From Acidobacteriaceae bacterium (GTDB taxonomy: Bacteria > Acidobacteriota > Terriglobia > Terriglobales > Acidobacteriaceae), in NCBI GenBank assembly GCA_003164255.1, contig PLST01000357.1, positions 1-6,162 on the forward strand: 6,162 nt of DNA. Direction: 5' to 3'. Shown piece after piece: positions 1 through 5,061 of this stretch (its first letter is position 1; each line of letters begins with the position of its first letter). The notes below the pieces were generated by a model. It worked only from the letters and a program-made list of their open reading frames with translations, was not told the DNA's origin and ran no database searches. The position numbers and the translations under genes were made by a program.

Positions 1-158
1 ATACGGTGACTGCCAGCCTGGCGGGAATCTGCGGCGTGAATGTACCTTGCGGCGCGAGCGGCTCTGGGCTGCCGGTGGGAATGCAGGTGTTGGCTGCGCA
101 TATGAACGAAGGAACTGCATTCCGAGTGGCGCGCGCCGTGGAAGCAGCGGAGTTGTAG
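1..158 (+). CDS. gatA: Amidase-family protein, probably Asp/Glu-tRNA(Asn/Gln) amidotransferase subunit A, C-terminal end only
   Basis: The reading frame starts at base 3 and gives 51 residues before TAG at 156-158. It begins TVTASLAGICGVNVPCGASG and continues with GLPVGMQVLAAHMNEGTAF and RVARAVEAAEL. The pattern TxTAxLAGxxGxxVPCG..GLPVGxQ followed by a helix ending in RVA..E is the usual C-terminus of GatA, the glutaminase subunit of GatCAB, which amidates misacylated Glu-tRNA(Gln) or Asp-tRNA(Asn) in the cytoplasm. The catalytic Ser-cisSer-Lys region lies upstream of the window and cannot be checked. Another amidase-signature enzyme is therefore possible, but the 'GLPVG' ending and length favour GatA. 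One oddity is a Cys in 'GICGV' where GatA usually has Pro (IPG). The stop overlaps the AGGAG that serves the next gene, so the two are probably cotranscribed. Confidence 0.82.
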   Translation, partial: TVTASLAGICGVNVPCGASGSGLPVGMQVLAAHMNEGTAFRVARAVEAAEL

Positions 159-169
159 GAGCAAGAGAT

Positions 170-889
170 ATGAGCAAGAGCCTTAGATTATTGGTGGTTG
201 TTTTAGGAATGTTGGCGACGGCAATGGCAGTTCAAGCGGCACCGCGCAAAGGGCATATAGTCGTTCTGGGCGCGGCCAAGCGCGTGCCTTACACGAAGAC
301 CGGTGATCCGGCCGGTGCGGCCACCGGGGAAGATACCCTCAAAATCCGCGCGCTCCTTGTCGACACTGTGTTGAAAGAATGGACGACGGGCGATGCACAC
401 GACGTAACGGACCGCACCTTTGTCGTGCGCCGCGCGATTCGCATCAATGACTCGCTCCCCGGTGACAAATTGGGTCAATGGGTTTGGCAGCGCGGGCCGT
501 GGCTCATGGTGGACCGGGTGACTGGCCGTGTGTCGGCACTCAAGCTGCCGGATTACGACCCGGGCGTGAGCCACGTAACTTGGTTTCGCGATTACGGAGC
601 CTATTGCGGAGTGACGGCCACTGGCAAGAGCCTTTATGCGGTGGTGGCGCAGATCGCCGCCCGCAAGCCTGTGCTGGCCAAGAAGTTGGCGGCATTTGAT
701 CCTGAAAATCATCCCGACCCGGCATGCGATGCGCCGGATTGGCAGCGCGAGCCCCTGCGTATCACGTTTCACCCCTCCGGCAAGGACGCAGTGGGCTACG
801 ACATTCTTCCGGGGTCGGCGGTGCTTGTCGAGGACTCGGGAGACGACGCGGAGACCCCAGCCGCAACCCCGGGTGTCAAGGCAAATTAG
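170..889 (+). CDS. Secreted/periplasmic protein of unknown function
   Basis: A 239-residue protein that I do not recognise. The start at ATG 170 is chosen because AGGAG (157-161) sits 8 nt upstream and the next residues form a clear signal peptide: MSKSLRL, a hydrophobic core LLVVVLGMLATAMA, then VQA before APRK, so cleavage is likely after residue 23. The open frame extends upstream to an ATG at 47, but that would overlap gatA and bury the signal peptide. The mature part has alternating hydrophobic and polar segments suggesting beta structure (for example IVVLGAAKRVPY, WLMVDRVTGRVSALKLPDYD), a Trp/Tyr-rich centre (WVWQRGPW, WFRDYGAYCG) and two cysteines (146 and 186) that could form a disulfide after export. 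The tail is acidic and Pro/Ala-rich (EDSGDDAETPAATP). There is no lipobox or C-terminal anchor. It lies 11 bp after gatA, so it is probably the distal gene of that operon. No function is assigned. Confidence 0.85.
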   Translation: MSKSLRLLVVVLGMLATAMAVQAAPRKGHIVVLGAAKRVPYTKTGDPAGAATGEDTLKIRALLVDTVLKEWTTGDAHDVTDRTFVVRRAIRINDSLPGDKLGQWVWQRGPWLMVDRVTGRVSALKLPDYDPGVSHVTWFRDYGAYCGVTATGKSLYAVVAQIAARKPVLAKKLAAFDPENHPDPACDAPDWQREPLRITFHPSGKDAVGYDILPGSAVLVEDSGDDAETPAATPGVKAN

Positions 890-923
890 CAGGAGACCTC
901 GACAACATCGCAGCGCGAAAACG

Positions 924-1128
924 GAATCAGTCTACGACCAGTTGCGTAATGGCGAGGTGGCGCACGGACCCTTGTGCGGCGGGGCAGATTCCTGGCGCGC
1001 GCGCGGAACTGCTTGGCCTCGATCGGCTCGGAATATCCAACACGACGAGGCACCGACTGCAAGCGGCTGGTGACCTATGTCGAGATCGACCGTTGCGCCA
1101 ATGGGTGCCGCACTCGCATTAGTGTCTG
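924..1128 (+). pseudogene. Frameshifted remnant resembling an FmdE-family protein (formylmethanofuran dehydrogenase subunit E-like)
   Basis: No single frame is open, but pieces of one familiar protein appear in order in all three forward frames. Frame of base 924: ESVYDQLRNGEVAHGPLCGG. Frame of base 1009, one base shifted: AGQIPGARAELLGLDRLGIS. Next frame, around 1051-1128: RGTDCKRLVTYVEIDRCA then NGCRTRISV and TGA. Intact FmdE-like proteins, as I remember them, have HGHxCxGQxLGxRxA..GL..LGI near the N-terminus, then KRLVxxVEIDRCAxDAIxxVTGC. Here the second His of HGHxC is Pro, at least two frameshifts are needed, and about eight residues between 'RCA' and 'GCR' seem deleted; everything downstream of that is missing. 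An AGGAG at 891-895 may be the old ribosome-binding site. Family members bind metal and are often of unknown role outside methanogens. The identity rests on recalled motifs and no alignment was run. Confidence 0.55.
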
Positions 1129-1226
1129 ATCTGCTTGTGTAGATTCCAGAGTGTCCACAGCATGAACCCTACTGCCAGCGCTGCCGGGACAAGCCATAGA
1201 ACTTCCAGTTGGAATTGAACGGTCAA
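1119..1226 (-). CDS. Small single-span membrane protein, 35 residues, TTG start
   Basis: On the minus strand a TTG at 1226-1224 is preceded by an excellent Shine-Dalgarno run, GGGGAGG at 1239-1233, with a 6-nt spacer. The product is (M)TVQFQLEVLWLVPAALAVG followed by FMLWTLWNLHKQIRH, ending at TAA 1121-1119. Residues about 8-28 form one hydrophobic helix with several Trp; the end is basic (HKQIRH), which suggests the C-terminus faces the cytoplasm. The frame stays open upstream to an ATG at 1310, giving 63 residues, but that extension is Arg/Pro-rich, has no clear ribosome-binding site, and looks non-coding. The gene converges with and slightly overlaps the FmdE-like relic. It resembles the tiny Trp-rich membrane proteins often left unannotated in acidobacterial genomes; no function can be proposed. 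A 13-nt fold covers its start region (see the 1227-1239 entry). Confidence 0.5.
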   Translation of the reverse strand: MTVQFQLEVLWLVPAALAVGFMLWTLWNLHKQIRH

Positions 1227-1239
1227 GGGGCACCTCCCC
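1227..1239 (-). promoter_or_regulatory. Shine-Dalgarno site of the small membrane protein, inside a possible hairpin
   Basis: Read on the minus strand, this is GGGGAGGTGCCCC, directly followed by the TTG start. The first four G can pair with the last four C around a 5-nt loop, placing part of the ribosome-binding site in a stem beside the start codon. The strong Shine-Dalgarno match is what decides the TTG start; the regulatory role of the fold is inference. Confidence 0.45.
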
Positions 1240-1386
1240 GGGCGTTCTTCGTTGAACGGCCTGGGGCAAATTTCAGTCCGGCGCCGGAGCGGAGAGCGTT
1301 CTGCTTCCATAGGAAACCTAAGGCGGTAAAGAAGGAGTAGGGAAGGTGTAAAGGCTTTATAAATGGATGGGCGAGTTCTGGCCTCC
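1240..1386. other. Intergenic stretch with no recognisable gene
   Basis: This lies between the minus-strand small gene and the promoter that faces yajC. I see no tRNA, no convincing coding frame and no clear repeat. An A/T-rich patch around 1355-1365 contains TATAAA but has no matching -35 at a normal distance on the plus strand. The promoter of the minus-strand small gene should lie here, but no good pair of boxes is evident. Confidence 0.5.
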
Positions 1387-1414
1387 TTGACATGCGACAG
1401 GCCGCGCGTATCTT
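1387..1414 (+). promoter_or_regulatory. Sigma70-type promoter ahead of the putative RNA/yajC leader
   Basis: A perfect -35 box TTGACA (1387-1392), a 16-nt spacer, and TATCTT (1409-1414), which matches four of six bases of the -10 consensus. Transcription would begin near 1421. It points toward yajC, 346 nt from the -35 to the ATG, so it implies either a leader of about 310 nt or a separate small RNA. It is the only promoter with a perfect -35 that I found upstream of the yajC-secD-secF genes. Confidence 0.55.
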
Positions 1415-1434
1415 ATCTTTCTAGGCATTCTTTT

Positions 1435-1572
1435 GGGAACCGGGCGGAAAGGCATGGACTGAACGGTGTATTTCCGTGTCCGGGGCGTCAAAGGAAAGCT
1501 GTGTCGAACAGGAAGCAGAAGGCAGTAGGGTTTCAGACACGGATGCCTGCACGGGACGGGACTCAGGTTCCC
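1435..1572 (+). ncRNA. Putative structured RNA or structured leader upstream of yajC
   Basis: Three complementary segment pairs nest in the right order: GGGAACC (1435-1441) with GGTTCCC (1566-1572); AGGCAT (1450-1455) with ATGCCT (1543-1548); CCGTGTC (1474-1480) with GACACGG (1536-1542). On the 3' side the last two lie back to back, while the 5' side has an 18-nt insert between them. That insert offers a competing hairpin: GGAC-TGA-ACGG (1456-1466) with CCGTGTCC (1474-1481). A small apical hairpin CTGT/ACAG (1499-1511) is also possible. The 138-nt rod begins about 14 nt after the predicted transcription start. Two mutually exclusive folds using CCGTGTC would suit a switch, while an irregular rod with an asymmetric bulge is also the shape of 6S-type RNAs. 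I do not recognise a specific RNA family. Pairings were found by eye; no folding energy was calculated. Confidence 0.4.
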
Positions 1573-1582
1573 TCCATGCGGC

Positions 1583-1633
1583 GATCTGGCCCTCCTTCCA
1601 GAGCCTGGGCCGGTTTGAACCGCGGCCAGGATC
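1583..1633 (+). promoter_or_regulatory. GC-rich stem-loop in the yajC leader
   Basis: GAT-CTGGCC (1583-1591) can pair with GGCCAG-G-ATC (1624-1633), nine base pairs with one bulged G. A competing inner hairpin pairs CCTGG (1604-1608) with CCAGG (1626-1630), with further pairing up to a TTGA loop at 1615-1618. No U-run follows, so it is not a standard intrinsic terminator. It could be the 3' domain of the putative RNA, a Rho-independent pause element, or a processing site. The remaining 1634-1732 shows nothing distinctive. Confidence 0.35.
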
Positions 1634-1732
1634 ATTCCCGGAGACAAATTTAACGATCGGGCTCCCCGCGTAAGGCTGGGTGTGCCTTTGTCCTGAACGG
1701 CGGCGAACCAGCGGCTGTGGGACGAGCAAAGG

Positions 1733-2062
1733 ATGAGTGTGGCGACGAGTTTCGCATTTTTTTTGGCTGGTCCGGCAGGACCCGGTGGAAACAACATAAC
1801 GGTACTTTTGCCGCTGCTGTTAATTCCCGTGCTTTACCTGGTGATGATCCGCCCGCAACAGAGGCGGCAAAAACAGTGGCAAGCGATGCTGGGTTCCATC
1901 AAGACCGGCGACCGGGTCACGACGGCCGGAGGAATTCGGGGAATCATCCTTTCGATCAAAGACGATTCGATCATTATTCGTGTGGCTCCCGACAACCTTA
2001 AACTGGAAGTGGCCAAGAGCGCGATTGCCTCCGTCACCCAGGAAGACGTCACGGGGTCGTAG
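1733..2062 (+). CDS. yajC: Preprotein translocase accessory subunit YajC
   Basis: A 109-residue protein of normal YajC length. It has a short N-terminal segment (MSVATSFAFFLAGPAGPGGN), one membrane helix at about 22-39 (TVLLPLLLIPVLYLVMI), then the family signature IRPQQRRQKQWQAML directly after the helix, and a cytosolic domain with GDRVTTAGGIRGIILSIKDD and a C-terminal beta segment (IIIRVAPDNLKLEVAKSAI). YajC sits with SecDF in the inner membrane as a holo-translocon accessory and is usually dispensable. The ribosome-binding site is weak: only AAGG abuts the ATG, with GACGAG a little upstream. That, together with the long structured leader, suggests low or regulated translation (inference). 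Eight consecutive T at 1757-1764 cover codons 9-11. It is the first gene of the yajC-secD-secF operon; secD starts 68 bp after its stop. Confidence 0.95.
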   Translation: MSVATSFAFFLAGPAGPGGNNITVLLPLLLIPVLYLVMIRPQQRRQKQWQAMLGSIKTGDRVTTAGGIRGIILSIKDDSIIIRVAPDNLKLEVAKSAIASVTQEDVTGS

Positions 2063-2083
2063 CGAGCGCTTCCGGATCTTCAA

Positions 2084-2104
2084 GCCCCGGGGCGAATTTT
2101 TTTT
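2084..2104 (+). terminator. Terminator-like palindrome plus T8 between yajC and secD
   Basis: The palindrome GCCCCGGGGC (2084-2093) is followed by GAA and eight T (2097-2104). With a 4-nt loop the core stem is short (GCC/GGC), extended by TTC (2079-2081) pairing with GAA (2094-2096) across a 2-nt bulge. The GC palindrome followed by T8 resembles an intrinsic terminator, but the stem is too short to be strong. It more likely acts as a partial terminator or pause that lowers secD relative to yajC. Confidence 0.4.
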
Positions 2105-2130
2105 GCGATTTGAACTAGAGAAACGGAACC

Positions 2131-3747
2131 ATGAAGAAGAATCTCAAGAACAAGGTTGCACTGATTGTTGCGGTGCTGCTGGTTTGCCTGTACGGAATCT
2201 TTGGAATCCCCTCCGGCGTGAGCGGCAAAGCCCTTATGGATGCGCTCAGCAGCCGGATTCACCTCGGTCTTGATCTCCGAGGCGGAGCCCACTTGATTTT
2301 GCAGGTTGTGGTGTCTGAGGCGGTGAGTGCGGAGACCGACAACACGGTTGGCCGGATTCAGCAGGACCTTAAAGCTGCCAACCTCACGTTTTCGCAGGTG
2401 TACAAGCCTGACCCGAACAAGCCGGAGGCCATTCGCGTTGAGGGCGTACCGCAGGCCAGCGTGAGCGCTGCCCGCTCGCTGCTTGATACCAAGTATTCCA
2501 GCGAGTACGATCTCGCTGGTGGTGGTTCGGACTCGAGCTTTGTACTCACCATGAAACCGCTGGTCGAAAAGGCCCTTGAAGACAAGACCGTCCAGCAGGC
2601 TATCGAGACGGTGAACGATCGCGTGAATTCGCTCGGCGTGAGCGAGCCGAAGGTTGCGCCCTACAGCCTGGGCGCCGATCAGATCCTGGTTGAGCTGCCG
2701 GGCATCAGCGATCTCGACCGGGTGAAGACCATCATCCAGTCGACGGCGCGTCTTGAGATCCACGCGGTTGTGGGTGGACCCTTCCAGGATGAGGCTGCCG
2801 CGCTCGCCAGTGTTGGTGGCGCGCTGCCGTCTGACGAAGAAATGGTTCATGGTTCCGGAGCTCTGGCTACTGGTTCCGATGCGGACAGCGTTTATGTGCT
2901 TCAACGAGTTTCAGTCGTGGCCGGAAGCGATTTTCGGTCCGCGGATCCCGGAACAGATCAGAACGGTCTGAGGGACGTGCGATTCACGCTGACCAACGAA
3001 GCCGGCGACAAGTTCTACGACTATACAAGCGCCAACGTAGGCAAGAGCATGGCGGTCGTCATGGGCGGGCGCGTTCGCGAGGTAGCGAACATCAAGAGCG
3101 CAATCCGTGACAGCGGCGAGATTGAAGGAAGCTTCTCTCCCGAGGAAGTTGAAATCCTGTCGAAGATGTTGCGTACGGGAGCCCTGCCTGCATCGCTGAA
3201 CTATCTTGAAGACCGCACGGTGGGCGCGTCTCTGGGGGCTGACTCAATCCGCGCAGGCGTAACGGCGGCCATTGTGGGCGTATTGGTCGTCATGGCCTTC
3301 ATGCTTGTCTATTACCGGAGCTCAGGCATCAATGCGGACCTGGCGCTGTTCCTGAACCTGGTTATCCTGCTCGGCTTTATGGGTTTCTCCGGTGCCACGC
3401 TCACGTTGCCTGGTATCGCCGGAGTCATTCTCACCATTGGTATGGGCGTGGATTCAAACGTGCTGATCTTCGAGCGAATCCGCGAAGAAATCAGGGCGGG
3501 CAAGGCCGCATCGGCCGCCGTGGACCAGGGCTTTGCGCATGCTTGGGTCACCATCGTCGACACGCACGTGACCACGATTGTTTCGGCGGCTATTCTCTTT
3601 CTGTTCGGAAGCGGACCAGTGAAGGGCTTTGCCGTCACGTTGACCTTCGGTCTTGCGGCAAACCTCTTTACGGCGGTCTACGTGTCGCGAGTCATCTTCG
3701 AGGCCCATTTGAACAGGCTGAAGCCCGGCGAGATGGTTTCCATTTAG
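2131..3747 (+). CDS. secD: Protein translocase subunit SecD
   Basis: A 538-residue protein, within the SecD range. One N-terminal membrane helix (about 9-26) is followed by the SecD signature HLGLDLRGGAHLILQV (DLRGG at 48-52), then a large periplasmic region to about residue 370 that includes the P1 portion (NDRVNSLGVSEPKVAPYSLG, QILVELPGI) and ends in LRTGALPASLNYLEDRTVG. Five more helices follow: about 375-395, 402-422, 426-446, 477-497 and 502-522. The conserved fourth-helix motif GMGVDSNVLIFERIREE has Asp at 441, the type of membrane-embedded carboxylate implicated in proton coupling. SecD works with SecF on the periplasmic side of SecYEG to pull exported chains through with the proton-motive force. 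The start at ATG 2131 fits the family N-terminus; the upstream AGAAACGGA is a weak ribosome-binding site. It lies between yajC (68 bp) and secF (75 bp) in the usual order. All motifs appear intact. Confidence 0.97.
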   Translation: MKKNLKNKVALIVAVLLVCLYGIFGIPSGVSGKALMDALSSRIHLGLDLRGGAHLILQVVVSEAVSAETDNTVGRIQQDLKAANLTFSQVYKPDPNKPEAIRVEGVPQASVSAARSLLDTKYSSEYDLAGGGSDSSFVLTMKPLVEKALEDKTVQQAIETVNDRVNSLGVSEPKVAPYSLGADQILVELPGISDLDRVKTIIQSTARLEIHAVVGGPFQDEAAALASVGGALPSDEEMVHGSGALATGSDADSVYVLQRVSVVAGSDFRSADPGTDQNGLRDVRFTLTNEAGDKFYDYTSANVGKSMAVVMGGRVREVANIKSAIRDSGEIEGSFSPEEVEILSKMLRTGALPASLNYLEDRTVGASLGADSIRAGVTAAIVGVLVVMAFMLVYYRSSGINADLALFLNLVILLGFMGFSGATLTLPGIAGVILTIGMGVDSNVLIFERIREEIRAGKAASAAVDQGFAHAWVTIVDTHVTTIVSAAILFLFGSGPVKGFAVTLTFGLAANLFTAVYVSRVIFEAHLNRLKPGEMVSI

Positions 3748-3776
3748 AAGCAGTGATTGGGGAATTGAGAATTGCG

Positions 3777-3799
3777 GCTGGGAGCCGGTGCGCTCCAGC
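3777..3799 (+). promoter_or_regulatory. Hairpin between secD and secF
   Basis: The sequence GCTGGGAGC (3777-3785) pairs with GCTCCAGC (3792-3799), eight base pairs with a single bulged G and a CGGTGC loop. It ends 23 nt before the secF start and before its purine-rich ribosome-binding site (about 3807-3817), leaving that site free. No U-run follows. It is probably an RNA-stability or processing element, or one copy of a dispersed palindrome; the role is inference. Confidence 0.45.
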
Positions 3800-3822
3800 C
3801 TGAAAAGAAGGGAAGAGAACCA

Positions 3823-4797
3823 GTGGAATTGTTTCACGGCGTAAATGTGGATTGGCTCGGAAAGAAATGGTACTTTCTGGCCTTTTCGATGATTTTCAGT
3901 GTTGCCGGCATTGTCTCGATGTCTATGCACTGGGCGCACACCGGCTACCCGGTGCCGCTCGGTGTTGATTTCCGTGGCGGCACCGAAGTGCAGGTCAAAT
4001 TTGCCCAGACCCCGGACGTCGGTCAGATCAGGGCGGCCACCGTGGCAGCCGGCATCAAGGATGCCACCGTTGTGATTTACGACGTGCCCAGCGCCAACGA
4101 AGTGCTCATCAGCTTGCCTGAGCGGACGCTCAGTGAGAACTCACTCGATACGGGCCGTCAGCAGATTGTGAGCGCGCTGCAGGCTCACTACGGCAACCCA
4201 TTCGATGCAGCTACCGGTGTGAAAGTTGACGTGGTGGGCCCGACCGTTGGTAGGCAGCTTGAACGGCAGGCCGGGTTGGCAACGCTCTACTCGATGCTGG
4301 GCATGCTGATTTATCTCTGGTTCCGTTTTCAATTGATCTACGGGGTTGCCGCGGTTGTCGCTTGCTTCCACGACACGCTGATCACGGTTGGAGCCTTTGC
4401 GTTGACAGGCCAGGAGATCAGCCTGACCGTCATTGCCGCCATTCTCACGCTGGTTGGCTACTCGATGAACGACACGATTGTTGTGTTCGACCGCATTCGG
4501 GAGAATCTGCGCCTGAGCCGTCGCGAGCCGCTTCCGGATCTGGTCAATCGAAGCATCAATCAGACCCTGAGCAGGACTGTGCTGACTTCGGGCTTGACCT
4601 TCCTGACCGTGCTTTCGCTCTATATATTTGGCGGTCCGGTCCTGAAGGGCTTTTCATTTGCGCTTGTCGTGGGTATTCTTATCGGTACCTATTCGTCGAT
4701 TGCCGTGGCAGCTCCCATGTTGGTCGCCTGGCAGGAGTGGCGCGGCGAGCAGGGCAAGGCAGCGGCCTTGCCGGCTGCGAAGCGAGCGAAAGGTTGA
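3823..4797 (+). CDS. secF: Protein translocase subunit SecF
   Basis: A 324-residue protein with a GTG start at 3823, chosen because AAGGGAAGAG lies 6-8 nt upstream and the N-terminus (M)ELFHGVNVDWLGKKWYFL then begins like a normal SecF. A TTG at 3772 in the same frame would add 17 residues read through the intergenic hairpin and is unlikely. One helix (about 17-35) precedes the periplasmic domain with GVDFRGGTEVQV (DFRGG at 49-53). Five more helices lie between about residue 150 and 310. The motif GYSMNDTIVVFDRIRENLR begins at 212, with Asp217 in the place of SecD Asp441, followed by SINQTLSRTVLTSGLTFLTV. The C-terminus is basic and cytosolic (KAAALPAAKRAKG). SecF forms a heterodimer with SecD and drives late steps of Sec export with the proton-motive force. 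It is complete, and the last recognisable gene of the sec operon. Confidence 0.96.
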   Translation: MELFHGVNVDWLGKKWYFLAFSMIFSVAGIVSMSMHWAHTGYPVPLGVDFRGGTEVQVKFAQTPDVGQIRAATVAAGIKDATVVIYDVPSANEVLISLPERTLSENSLDTGRQQIVSALQAHYGNPFDAATGVKVDVVGPTVGRQLERQAGLATLYSMLGMLIYLWFRFQLIYGVAAVVACFHDTLITVGAFALTGQEISLTVIAAILTLVGYSMNDTIVVFDRIRENLRLSRREPLPDLVNRSINQTLSRTVLTSGLTFLTVLSLYIFGGPVLKGFSFALVVGILIGTYSSIAVAAPMLVAWQEWRGEQGKAAALPAAKRAKG

Positions 4798-5061
4798 AAA
4801 TACCGGGGTTTCCGAGTACCTCCAGTGGGTTCTTGAGGAAATGTTTATCGGGGCACGCTGGGTGGGACCCAAGGCGTTGGGTGCGGTGCAGGCAATAGGG
4901 CAGGGAGTTGAAATTGCACCAGTTTTGCAGCAGGTTTTGCAGGTGAGCCGTAGTTCTGATAAGGTGAACACGCTTCTGTAGGACGGTTTTAATGCACGGG
5001 AACATTTGCGGTTCTCGCGGTGTCTAATTAGAAGTAACCAACACTCGATTCGAGGCTGGCC
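4798..5061 (+). other. secF-tonB spacer with two small hairpins
   Basis: A 264-bp gap without a recognised gene. It contains two neat stem-loops: ACCCAA/TTGGGT with a GGCG loop (4867-4882), and CGGGAAC/GTTCTCG with a 7-nt loop and one G-T pair (4997-5017). Neither is followed by a T-run. It also holds a small open frame (listed separately). A weak promoter-like pair (TTGCAG, 17 nt, TAAGGT, around 4936-4964) is not good enough to call. GAGG at 5052-5055 is the tonB ribosome-binding site. Confidence 0.5.
4841..4981 (+). CDS. Doubtful small open frame, 46 residues, between secF and tonB
   Basis: ATG at 4841 opens a frame giving MFIGARWVGPKALGAVQAIG, then QGVEIAPVLQQVLQVSRSSD and KVNTLL, ending with TAG 4979-4981. 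The GAGGA ahead of it is only 1-2 nt from the ATG, which is too close for good initiation. The frame is also open upstream into the 3' end of secF. The composition is protein-like: an amphipathic stretch, and a 12-nt repeat that keeps frame and yields VLQ-QVLQ. But nothing matches a family I know, and the two hairpins in the spacer argue equally for untranslated RNA. Confidence 0.15.
   Translation: MFIGARWVGPKALGAVQAIGQGVEIAPVLQQVLQVSRSSDKVNTLL

Noticed and set aside
47..169. Upstream extension of the secreted-protein gene to an ATG at 47
   Set aside because: It overlaps the gatA end in another frame, buries a clear signal peptide, and has no ribosome-binding site, while ATG 170 has AGGAG at a good distance.
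1499..1530. Possible SRP (4.5S) RNA, because GGAAGCAG followed by AAGGCAG (1511-1525) resembles the conserved SRP core
   Set aside because: The CC between the two motifs is missing, the upstream strand lacks the AGGUC-type partner, and no GNRA/GGAA tetraloop can close the stem. The surrounding stems also do not match an SRP hairpin.
1640..1732. tRNA or riboswitch just before yajC
   Set aside because: No cloverleaf, CCA-type end or known riboswitch core could be found; only weak 4-5 bp pairings exist.
1357..1797. Long minus-strand open frames opposite the yajC leader
   Set aside because: They run antisense into yajC and the products are Arg/Pro/Ser-rich without domain-like patterns, typical of shadows in GC-rich DNA.
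2080..2904. 274-residue minus-strand frame opposite secD
   Set aside because: It lies wholly opposite the conserved secD coding sequence and reads as an antisense shadow rich in His and Arg.
3772..3822. TTG at 3772 as the secF start
   Set aside because: The added 17 residues are translated from the intergenic hairpin, have no ribosome-binding site, and do not resemble the SecF N-terminus.
4936..4964. Promoter for tonB (TTGCAG, 17 nt, TAAGGT)
   Set aside because: Each box matches only half of its consensus; not distinguishable from chance.
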